A stretch of DNA of 64,000 nt, taken from NCBI GenBank assembly GCA_039809865.1, contig JBDHVW010000011.1:70487-134486 (forward strand), read 5' to 3'. The position numbers were made by a program, and so were the translations under genes. This DNA comes from QWHO01 sp039809865. Lineage in GTDB: Bacteria > Vulcanimicrobiota > Xenobia > Xenobiales > QWHO01. The notes below the pieces were generated by a model. That model saw nothing but the letters and a program-made list of their open reading frames with translations. It was not told the DNA's origin and did not search any database. Below, one piece after another: positions 42,997-51,881 of this stretch. The first letter of the stretch is position 1, and the number at the start of each line of letters is the position of its first letter.

Positions 42997-44748
42997 ATGT
43001 CGCCTCTCGAGGACCTGCGCGAGCGGTGGATGGAGGCCTGGCCGCGAGCGCTGGCCTGCTGGAGCCCCTTCGTCAAATTGAGGGACCCGGTGTTCTGCCT
43101 GACCGAGGCCGAGCAGCGGGCCAACAACCTTTCCGAGAGCTTCGCCAAAATCGGCCTGGCCGATCAGGACATCTGGGTCGGCCTCGTGGAGGTCGACCGG
43201 CGCGGTCTGCAAGATCTCTCCACCGAAGTGCTGGCCCACGAGATCGGCCACCACATCTTCGCCCCGGGCGACCTGGGCGACCACGCGCGCGCCCTGATGC
43301 GCGCTCGCCGTGGACTGCCGGGCCAGGAGCAACATGCTCCGCTCATCGTCAATCTGTACCAGGACCTGCTCATCAACGACCGGCTCCAGCGCAGCGCCAG
43401 GCTCGATATGGCGGGCCTCTACAGACGCATGGAAGCCAGCCGTCCCAAAGGCGAGAAGACGAGCTCTCTCTGGAATCTCTACATGCGCATCTACGAGATC
43501 CTGTGGGCTCTCCAGAGCGGCACGCTGGCGCGGGGTCCGGTCGACGACGCCACGGAGGGCGACGCCCAGCTCGGGGCGCGCCTGATCCGCTCTTACGCCC
43601 ACGACTGGCTGCGGGGCTCGGGGCGCTTCGCGGCTCTCTGTCTGCGTTACCTGATCGCCGACGGCAAGAACCAGCCCCGCCTGGTCCGGGCACAGTTGGA
43701 CGCCACCGAGCTGGGCAAGGGCGGTGAGATCCCGATGGGCCTGGGCGACCTCGACCCGGGCGAGCTGAGCGAATGTCAGCATCCCAGCCTGGACCCGGTC
43801 CTGACCGGCCTGGACGGCGAAGGCAAGGAGGAAGCCGGCGCCGGGGAGGCCACGGGACAGGCGCGCGAGCCCTTCGAGCTGGGCCAGGTACTGCGCGCGA
43901 TGGGCATGAACGTCAGCGACGAAGACCTCGCGGCTCGCTATTATCGCGAGAAAGCCCTGCCTCACATCATTCCCTTCCCGCGGCGGGAGCTTCCCCAGAG
44001 CGAGGAGCCCGAGATGGAGGGCCTGGAGCCGTGGGACTTCGGCTCGCCCCTCGAAGACGTGGACTGGCTCGAGAGCGTGATCGCAAGTCCGCGCGTGGTG
44101 CCCGGCGTGACCACCCGCCAGCGCTTCTGGGGCAAGATGGACGGCGCGCAGCCCCGGGTGGAGCCGGTCGACCTCGACCTGTACCTCGACTGCTCCGGCT
44201 CGATGCCCAATCCGCGCACCTCGATGAGCTTCCTGGCGCTGGCCGGCACCATCGTGATGCTCTCGGCGCTGCGCGTCGGCTCGGCGGTGCAGGCGACGCT
44301 CTGGAGCGGGGTCAACCAGTTCGTCTGCACCCCCGGATTCGTCCGCGACGAGGCCGCCCTCATGCGCATCCTGACGGGCTTCATCGGCGGAGGTACGGCC
44401 TTTCCGCTGCACATGTTCCGCAAGACCTACGAGAATCGAAAGCCCCACGACCGTCCGGTGCACATCCTGATCGTCTCCGACGAGGGGGTAGACACGATGG
44501 CCTCTCGCGACGAGCGCGGCACGGACGGCATGGAGCTGGCCCGCATGGCCCTGGAGAAAGCGCGCGCGGGGGGCACGATGGTGCTCAACCTGTGGAGCGA
44601 CAAGAATCTCGAGAATCCCTACTTCAAGCTGGCTGCCGCGATGGGCTGGGACATTCACCGGGTGACCGGCTGGGAGCAACTGGTGAGTTTTGCCCGCGCG
44701 TTCAGCCGGCGCCAGTATTACCGAGAGCCAGCCGAGAGGCGCCGGTAG
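42997..44748 (+). CDS. Metallopeptidase-VWA protein (COG3864-like), MoxR partner
   Basis: The 583-residue protein has an N-terminal zinc-peptidase-like domain with LAHEIGHHIFAPG (about 78-90, HExxH) and a helical insertion (about 100-210). The C-terminal third is a VWA domain: DLYLDCSGSMPNPRTS (MIDAS, about residue 397) and HILIVSDEGVDTMAS. This matches the predicted metal-dependent peptidase plus VWA-like proteins that pair with MoxR ATPases. A central linker is Glu/Gly/Ala-rich. In the pair, MoxR is thought to act on the VWA protein to control metal-dependent complex assembly. The start ATG at 42997 follows a GGGGGC 4 bases upstream. Confidence 0.87.
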   Translation: MSPLEDLRERWMEAWPRALACWSPFVKLRDPVFCLTEAEQRANNLSESFAKIGLADQDIWVGLVEVDRRGLQDLSTEVLAHEIGHHIFAPGDLGDHARALMRARRGLPGQEQHAPLIVNLYQDLLINDRLQRSARLDMAGLYRRMEASRPKGEKTSSLWNLYMRIYEILWALQSGTLARGPVDDATEGDAQLGARLIRSYAHDWLRGSGRFAALCLRYLIADGKNQPRLVRAQLDATELGKGGEIPMGLGDLDPGELSECQHPSLDPVLTGLDGEGKEEAGAGEATGQAREPFELGQVLRAMGMNVSDEDLAARYYREKALPHIIPFPRRELPQSEEPEMEGLEPWDFGSPLEDVDWLESVIASPRVVPGVTTRQRFWGKMDGAQPRVEPVDLDLYLDCSGSMPNPRTSMSFLALAGTIVMLSALRVGSAVQATLWSGVNQFVCTPGFVRDEAALMRILTGFIGGGTAFPLHMFRKTYENRKPHDRPVHILIVSDEGVDTMASRDERGTDGMELARMALEKARAGGTMVLNLWSDKNLENPYFKLAAAMGWDIHRVTGWEQLVSFARAFSRRQYYREPAERRR

Positions 44749-45383
44749 CTGACCGTGGCATCGAGCTGCTCCTCGAGCTGGCTCGCCAGCGTGGGGCCGA
44801 GATTCTCGGCCACGCGTTGCGCGGTGTGGCTTTCCCACTGCGCCAGCTCCTCGGCATAAGGCAGCTCGCGGCTGCGCGCCACCCCCACGGCGCGTCGCAG
44901 GAACTGCCATTCGGCCAGGTAAGCCTCGCGCTCCCCGGCCTGATGGGTAAAATGCTCGTCCTCATGCACCATGGTGGAGAGCGTGACCACCAGGTCGTGC
45001 GCGTAAACCTCGCCGCGCCCGCGGATCGTCAGCGAGCCAAAGCAGAGGCAGGGGTTGAGCAGAATGCGTCCACGCTCGTCGGTGTAGCCGAAGGTGGAGC
45101 GCTCGCGCGAGGAGACGAAGGCCACTCCGTCGATGCCGCGCAGGCGGCGGGTGTGCACCATGACTCGCAGGCGTCCGGTGGTGTCGGCGGAGCGGTCGTC
45201 GGTGAGCTCGTCCCAGGCGTCCAGCGCGGCCAGCACGACCTTCTCCTCGTCCCCGCGCAGGGAGCGCGAGACGTAGCGAAGGCCTTCGCGGGTGGTCACG
45301 TAGGCCGTGCCCAGCAGCGAGAGGCTGAACACGAACAGCACCCAAACCCAGAGCGGGGGCCACTCCCAGAAGCTGCGCTTCAC
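44718..45383 (-). CDS. Membrane-anchored HEDEH (zincin-like) protein
   Basis: The 221-residue protein starts at a GTG (45383) overlapping the anti-sigma stop as GTGA. Residues about 8-30 form a membrane segment preceded by Lys-Arg, which predicts the rest lies outside the cytosol. It holds VVTLSTMVHEDEHFTHQAGE with an HExxH (about 139-143) and a downstream glutamate in EAYLAEWQFL, the pattern of a zinc metallopeptidase of gluzincin type. A basic-hydrophobic region (RILLNPCLCFGSLTIRG) precedes it. Peptidase activity is inferred from motif only. Its coupling to an anti-sigma factor suggests a role in envelope signalling. The 3' end overlaps the VWA gene by 31 bases. Confidence 0.68.
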   Translation of the reverse strand: MKRSFWEWPPLWVWVLFVFSLSLLGTAYVTTREGLRYVSRSLRGDEEKVVLAALDAWDELTDDRSADTTGRLRVMVHTRRLRGIDGVAFVSSRERSTFGYTDERGRILLNPCLCFGSLTIRGRGEVYAHDLVVTLSTMVHEDEHFTHQAGEREAYLAEWQFLRRAVGVARSRELPYAEELAQWESHTAQRVAENLGPTLASQLEEQLDATVSYRRLSAGSR

Positions 45384-45988
45384 TGATGGCCCGCGCTACA
45401 GGACAGGGTGTAGCGCAGGCCGTCCGGCGCCACCTGGTAGGCGGAGGTGTAGGTATCCTTGCCGGACTGCGGGCACGTCGGCATGCTCTTCACGTACACG
45501 GGGTCCAGCATCTGGAGGCTGGAGGGGAAGTGGTCCTTGTGATCGCGGGCGTAATCGCTCAAAGCGGTGCGCAGGATATCCTGGTTGTTGCGGCACCCCG
45601 CCAATCCACCTTCGGAATGGTAGCGCTGGGTGTTCGGATAAAGCACGATGCCGAACAGGCAGACCCCCAGGATGAGCCCGGCGAAGCTGGCGGCCGGCGA
45701 CGGGCGGAAGAGCGCCAGGCGCTCCAGCCCCACCAGCAAGGCTTTCCAGGGGCTGAGCTTGACGGGTTCGTTGGCCAGTGCCAGCTGGATGCGCTGCTGA
45801 AGACCGGGGGCAGGCTCGGGCACCTGCCAGGAATCGGCGGCCTGGAACGTGGTCCGGAGCTCGGCCAGGGTCTCCTGGCAGCCGCTGCACTGCTCGACGT
45901 GCGCCTGGATTTTCTCCGCCTCGTCTTGCTCGAGCGCGCGCAGCACCAGGCCGGGGAGTTGCTCGCGGCATTCTTCGCAGGCGGTCAT
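45380..45988 (-). CDS. Anti-sigma factor (zinc-finger) with pseudopilin-like outer domain
   Basis: The 202-residue protein begins with an anti-sigma zinc finger (CEECREQLPGL, then HVEQCSGC, His30, Cys34, Cys37). After a linker lies one membrane segment (about 98-118). The outer 80 residues read CRNNQDILRTALSDYARDH, then PSSLQMLDPVYVKSMPTCP and SAYQVAPDGLRYTLSCS. That spacing (cysteine, helix ending YARD, PxSLxxL, PxCP, terminal YTLSC) is the one seen in type II pseudopilin/type IV pilin C-terminal domains. The two parts together would sense an envelope signal and release a sigma factor. It is divergent from the ECF sigma gene and its stop overlaps the HEDEH gene. Confidence 0.78.
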   Translation of the reverse strand: MTACEECREQLPGLVLRALEQDEAEKIQAHVEQCSGCQETLAELRTTFQAADSWQVPEPAPGLQQRIQLALANEPVKLSPWKALLVGLERLALFRPSPAASFAGLILGVCLFGIVLYPNTQRYHSEGGLAGCRNNQDILRTALSDYARDHKDHFPSSLQMLDPVYVKSMPTCPQSGKDTYTSAYQVAPDGLRYTLSCSAGHQ

Positions 45989-46087
45989 AGGGCTGAATTC
46001 GCCACCGGGCTCTTGGATTCCGTTCGGTCCATGGCTTGGATACGCCGGAGGCAGGGAGAAGGTTCAATTCGGTTCGAACGGGAGTGA

Positions 46088-46636
46088 GTGGAGTCGGACG
46101 AAGCTCTTTTCGAGCAGGTGGCCCGCGGCCAGACCGAGAGGCTCACCGAGTTGGTGGAGCGCTACCAATCCCAATTGCACGCGCTTGCGCTGCGATTGCT
46201 GCACCGACGTCCCGAGGCCGAGGATGCGGTGCAGGAGACCTTCTTGCGCAGCCTGCGCTTCCGGCACCAGTTCCGGGCCGGCTCCCGGGTCAAGCCCTGG
46301 CTCTACCAGATCTGCCTGAATGTCTGCCGCGACGCGCTGCGCAAGAAAGCGCGCCGACCCGAGGGCGACCTGGAGGACGTGGTCGTGGCGGACCCCTCGG
46401 TCGGGCCCGAGGGGCGGGCTCTGCAGGAGGCGACCGCGCGCACGGTGCGGGCGGCCGTGGAGGCCCTGCCCGAGAAGATGCGCGACGTGTTCCTCCTGGT
46501 GCAGTACCAGCACCTGACTTACGCCGAGGCGGCCGAGGTGCTCGGCCTGCCGGTGGGAACGATCAAGTCGCGCATGTTCCACGCCACGACGAAGCTGGCG
46601 GAAGCGCTGAAGGAGCTGCGCTCGGGTCAGGGGTGA
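46088..46636 (+). CDS. ECF-family RNA polymerase sigma factor
   Basis: The 182-residue protein has region 2 (FEQVARGQTERLTELVERYQ, then AEDAVQETFLRSLRF with the -10-binding helix) and region 4 (LVQYQHLTYAEAAEVLGLPV, GTIKSRMFHATTKL), the minimal ECF layout. It starts at GTG with GGAG upstream and is separated by 99 bases from the divergent anti-sigma gene. The usual order is sigma then anti-sigma on one strand, so the divergent arrangement lets the shared gap control both. GGTTCAATTCGGTTCGAAC at 46062-46080 is the most obvious sequence in that gap. Confidence 0.93.
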   Translation: MESDEALFEQVARGQTERLTELVERYQSQLHALALRLLHRRPEAEDAVQETFLRSLRFRHQFRAGSRVKPWLYQICLNVCRDALRKKARRPEGDLEDVVVADPSVGPEGRALQEATARTVRAAVEALPEKMRDVFLLVQYQHLTYAEAAEVLGLPVGTIKSRMFHATTKLAEALKELRSGQG

Positions 46637-47070
46637 AAGGAGCCCGCCATGGCGCGGATGTCGTCCCAATGCCGGTCGAAATTGGGTTGGGTCGCGATGC
46701 CGTGCAGGACGTAGAGTCCGTCGGGTTCGTCGATGGCCTGCCAGTAGTGCGCCGCCTCGTAGGTGTGGCCGTCGATGGGGGTGCGGACCGAGCCCAGCAG
46801 CTTGTGCCCGGTGGCCGTATCCTCGTCCTGCATCAGCTTGCCGCCGGCGAAGCTCGCGCGCACCTCGCGCTCCCATGCCTCCAGGCGCTGGCCCGGAACC
46901 CAGGTGACGAAGAACAGGCCGATCGAGCCGGGGTCGTCGGGGAAGAGCGTGCTCCTCAACTGGTGCGGAGAGCAGCGGACCCATCCGGGCGCGGCCGTCA
47001 GGGAGAGGTCGTCGGAAGCCGCTCCCAGCAATCCGAGGGCCAGCAGCAGAAGAAGCGCAATTCTTTTCAT
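46627..47070 (-). CDS. Exported protein of unknown function
   Basis: The 147-residue precursor has a clear signal peptide (about 1-18, ALLLLLALGLLGAA). The mature part reads like a compact alpha/beta fold: APGWVRCSPHQLRSTLF, GSIGLFFVTWVPGQRLEAWE, and VRTPIDGHTYEAAHYWQAID. Its ATG is immediately preceded by a run of G that can pair with C's about 20 bases upstream, which could hide the ribosome site. It converges on the sigma gene with a 10-base overlap. I do not recognise the family. Confidence 0.65.
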   Translation of the reverse strand: MKRIALLLLLALGLLGAASDDLSLTAAPGWVRCSPHQLRSTLFPDDPGSIGLFFVTWVPGQRLEAWEREVRASFAGGKLMQDEDTATGHKLLGSVRTPIDGHTYEAAHYWQAIDEPDGLYVLHGIATQPNFDRHWDDIRAMAGSFHP

Positions 47071-47101
47071 GCCCCCCTTATCGGCCGGTCGGCGGGGGGG
47101 T

Positions 47102-47671
47102 TCAGCGCTTGCGCAGGGTGGTGCCGCCGAACGTCACCGAGTTGGGGCGCTCCAGCAAACCGCTGGTCTTTTGGAGTCCTTCGGTAAGAGCCTTCATCTC
47201 TTCGGCGTCCGCCTTCTGAAGCGCGGCCCGGGCCTCGGCCAGCCGGGGCAGGAGTTGATTGTCCAGCAGACCCTTTCGGTGGAGCGCGCTGGGGTAGTTG
47301 AACTGGTATTCCATGTTGGCGTTGTCCCGGCGCATGGTGGAGTAAGTGCAGACGCCAAGGCCGCCCATGAAGACGGCCATCCCCGGCCAGAGGCCGACCG
47401 TGCCATAGCCCAGCAACCCGGAGACGCCCATGCCCACGGCCAGCCCGATCGCTCCTCCGATGGCCGCCTTCAGCCCGATCATTCCCAGCTTGTCATGAAA
47501 CTGCGCGCTGGCCCGGGCCTTCTCGCCCTTCTCCAGCCCCGCGGTCACCTCGGGCTGCCACTCGTCCACCAGCGCCTGGGTGCGCTCGATCGTCTGCATG
47601 AGAGCCTCCCGGCTCCCCGCCGGGGGCGGGGAAGCGGCGGCCGAGCGAGGCATGGTCAGGCGGACGTTCAC
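47102..47671 (-). CDS. Membrane protein with two hydrophobic segments
   Basis: The 189-residue protein has a Pro/Ala-rich N-terminus, a helical stretch (MQTIERTQALVDEWQ), two glycine-rich membrane segments (about 68-86 and 92-110, IGGAIGLAVGMGVSGLLGYG and MAVFMGGLGVCTYS), and a helical C-terminus (LLPRLAEARAALQKADAEEMK). It starts at GTG 47671; an ATG six codons on is the alternative. Divergent from nurA with a 113-base gap. Function unknown. The pattern of helix, hairpin, helix recalls small membrane proteins of inclusion or stress responses. Confidence 0.6.
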   Translation of the reverse strand: MNVRLTMPRSAAASPPPAGSREALMQTIERTQALVDEWQPEVTAGLEKGEKARASAQFHDKLGMIGLKAAIGGAIGLAVGMGVSGLLGYGTVGLWPGMAVFMGGLGVCTYSTMRRDNANMEYQFNYPSALHRKGLLDNQLLPRLAEARAALQKADAEEMKALTEGLQKTSGLLERPNSVTFGGTTLRKR

Positions 47672-47713
47672 CCCCGGAGCTTACCCAAAATCTCTGAAAA
47701 AATTCTACCCGCC

Positions 47714-47732
47714 ACTGACAGCGGATGTCAGT
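47714..47732. promoter_or_regulatory. Inverted repeat upstream of the nurA operon
   Basis: ACTGACA-N5-TGTCAGT is a perfect 7-base inverted repeat in the gap between the divergent membrane-protein gene (start 47671) and nurA (start 47785). The arrangement suits a dimeric repressor operator. It does not match the common LexA boxes I know. Its position near the likely promoters makes regulation of the repair operon possible. Confidence 0.4.
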
Positions 47733-47784
47733 AGCCTGGGTTAAGCTCGAAACATCAGCTCTAATGTTCGACAGGGAGGCTCCC

Positions 47785-48809
47785 GTGGCGATACGAAATT
47801 CAAGCCCACTTGAACGGGTTTCCGGTAAGGAGGTGGGCGCGGTGGCCCGCATCTATGCCGGCGAGTGGTCGCCGGAGTATGGCTCTCCCCAACAGATGGA
47901 AGAAGAGGTGCAGGGCGACGCCGTGCTCTGGGAGCACGACCAGCTGCAGGCGATCGCCTGTCCCGAATCCCGACCCAAACTGGCCTTCGTGGACGGAGTC
48001 CGCGCCATCGAGGCGTCGCTCTGGTATGCCGAGGAAGACAACGAGCCCACCCCAGGTCTGACCGGCGTGGTGGCGGCGGGCGCCGTCACGCCCGGCCCCG
48101 ACGGCCGTCTCAGCGTCTCTCACGCCGTGGTGCGGCGGATGGCCATCTTCGGGGGGTCGCGCCAGGCGCGACTGCCCGACCAGCCCGGGGGCTGGCACTG
48201 GGATTCGCTCTCCTGCGAGGGCACCAGCATGGACGCGCCCCAGCTCGAGCTGCAGAGCCGCATGCGCGAGCAGGAGATGCTGCTGGCCGAGAAGCTCGTC
48301 GCCGACGGGCACGTCGTCTTGACGGACGGGCCCCTCAGCGTGCGCGGGATGGGCTTTCTGGGGGTGGGCTACGTCAAGACCCACCACCGGCGTCTGCTTC
48401 CGCCCGAGCACCACGACCTGATCGCCACCCTCCGCGGGCGCGAGCGCACCTCGCTGTTCACCGTGAGCGGTCGGCACTCGTGCTACTTCCGGTTGGTGGA
48501 CCGGGGCGGCGACTGGCATCCGTGGTTCGGAATGGTGCGGCTGGAAGTGCCCGGCGATCTGGCTCGCGAGGATGCGGTGCGGCTGATCATGGAAGCCTGC
48601 GGGGCTCTGCCCCGCTATTCCGGAGTGGCCCACTGCGACCCGCGCGCCCCCCAGAACCTGCAGCCGATCGCCGCCCTGGAGAAAGAGCTCCGGCGGCGGT
48701 GCGGCGACCGGGCGCTGGGTCTGAGGGCCACCCGGGCAGCGGTGCGAAGCCTCGCGCTCCCGCGCGACGTCCTGCACGATCTGGGACTCAAAAAGGCGGA
48801 GGTGAGAGC

Positions 48810-48813
<4 letters not shown>
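47785..48813 (+). CDS. nurA: NurA-type 5'-3' exonuclease partner of HerA
   Basis: The 342-residue protein has the NurA-like nuclease opening KLAFVDGVRAIEASLWY, with the metal-binding Asp70 and Glu74 in a D-G-x-R-x-x-E-A arrangement. Later come HVVLTDGPLSVRG with a second aspartate (about 179) and a histidine-bearing C-terminal block (YSGVAHCDPRAPQNL), which fits a metal-dependent RNase H-like nuclease. NurA resects DNA ends together with the HerA translocase in archaea. The GTG at 47785 has GGGAGG 5 bases upstream. Its stop overlaps herA as ATGA. Assignment rests on gene order plus motif, so it is strong but not from homology search. Confidence 0.8.
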
Positions 48814-50603
<1,790 letters not shown>

Positions 50604-50610
50604 CCACCCC

Positions 50611-50652
50611 CATCTCCCATCTCCCATCTCCCATCTCCCATCTCCCATCTCG
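50611..50652. repeat. CATCTCC heptanucleotide array (6 units)
   Basis: Five perfect copies of CATCTCC and a sixth, CATCTCG, run directly through the herA-sbcD gap. The same heptamer in a different phase (CTCCCAT) recurs at 54968-54988. It lies in a transcribed spacer, 14 bases before the sbcD start. Confidence 0.9.
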
Positions 50653-50666
50653 AACGGAGCTCACGA

Positions 50667-51881
50667 ATGCGCATCTTCCATACTTCCGACTGGCACCTGG
50701 GCCGCCTCACCTACGGGCAGTCGCGCCGTGACGACTCGCTGGCGGCCTTCGAGGAAGCGCTCCAGATCGCGCGCGATTTCAGACCCGAGCTGGTGCTGCA
50801 CTCCGGCGACCTCTTCGACGCGTCCCGGCCCTCCATCGAGGAGATGAGCCTGGCCCACGAGATGCTGCGCCGGCTGTCCGAGGTCGCTCCCGTGGTGGTG
50901 GTCGCCGGCAATCACGACTCGTCGGCGCTCTTCGAGCTGTTCGAAGCTCTGCTGGGCCACGGTCGACTGCAGTTCGTCCCCACGATCCGCCATCCAAAGC
51001 AGGGCGGAATCCTGGAATTTGCGGGCCCCGGCCACGAGGTCGCGCGCGTGATCTGCATGCCCTTCCTGCACGCCAACCGGGTCGTGGACGCGCTGGAGGT
51101 CAAGGCCGAGCTGCGCACTCTGAGCTACGCCGACCGGGTGGCCGGCATGCAACAGGTGTTCGCGAAGGCGCTGGAGCAGGGCTACGATCCCAACAAGCAC
51201 GTCCATCTGCTGGCCGCCCACCTGCACGTGGACGGAGCCACCTGGTCGAGGAGCGAGCGTCCGCTGCACGTCAGCTCCAACTACGCCTCGCGCGCCACGG
51301 CGATTCCGCCGGTCAGCTACGCGGCCTTCGGCCACATCCACAAGCCCCAGGCGCTGCCGGGCAACCTGCCCGGCTGGTATGTCGGCTCGCTCATCCAGCT
51401 CGACTTCGGCGAGGAAGGCGAGGGCAAGCAGGTCATCTGCGTGGAGGCCTCAGCTGGCCGGGCGGCCCTGATCAAGCCCGTTCCCCTGACCGCCGGCCGC
51501 CAGCTCAAGACCCTGGAGGGCACGCAGGAGCAGCTCGAGCGCGAGGCGGACAACGTGCAGAGCCACCTGCTGCGCCTGGTGGTGCACACCGCCCAGCCCA
51601 CGCCGGGTCTGCCCGACTGGGCCGCCAAAGTGTTTCCCCAGGCCACCCTGCTCGATCTGACCGAGCGCAGTCTCAGCTCCAAGCTCGAGCTGGTGAGCGG
51701 CGACCCGGGCGACCGGGAGACGTTTGACGACCTGGAGCAGGCGTTCCGGGCCTACCTGGCCGAGAACGCCCCCCCCGACCTGAACGGTGACGACCTGCTC
51801 GGCCTCTTCGGAGAGCTGGCCCAGGGCGAGGAAGCGCCCGAGCGCAAGGAGATCGAGACCCTGCGGGAGGTGCTGGCATGA
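50667..51881 (+). CDS. sbcD: SbcD/Mre11 nuclease subunit
   Basis: The 404-residue protein is the Mre11-type metallophosphoesterase of the SbcCD complex, which opens hairpins and protein-blocked DNA ends. Its metal motifs appear in order: IFHTSDWHLG, VLHSGDLFDASRPS, VVAGNHDSSAL, LLAAHLHVDG and AAFGHIHKPQAL. A C-terminal helical region (DLEQAFRAYLAENAP) is the likely SbcC contact. GGAG lies 8-9 bases before the ATG. The stop overlaps sbcC as ATGA, as expected for tightly coupled subunits. Confidence 0.96.
   Translation: MRIFHTSDWHLGRLTYGQSRRDDSLAAFEEALQIARDFRPELVLHSGDLFDASRPSIEEMSLAHEMLRRLSEVAPVVVVAGNHDSSALFELFEALLGHGRLQFVPTIRHPKQGGILEFAGPGHEVARVICMPFLHANRVVDALEVKAELRTLSYADRVAGMQQVFAKALEQGYDPNKHVHLLAAHLHVDGATWSRSERPLHVSSNYASRATAIPPVSYAAFGHIHKPQALPGNLPGWYVGSLIQLDFGEEGEGKQVICVEASAGRAALIKPVPLTAGRQLKTLEGTQEQLEREADNVQSHLLRLVVHTAQPTPGLPDWAAKVFPQATLLDLTERSLSSKLELVSGDPGDRETFDDLEQAFRAYLAENAPPDLNGDDLLGLFGELAQGEEAPERKEIETLREVLA

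Noticed and set aside
46062..46080. Operator in the sigma/anti-sigma gap (GGTTCAATTCGGTTCGAAC)
   Set aside because: It has a TTCGAA core and a partial repeat but no second copy to support it, so it is only noted with the sigma gene.
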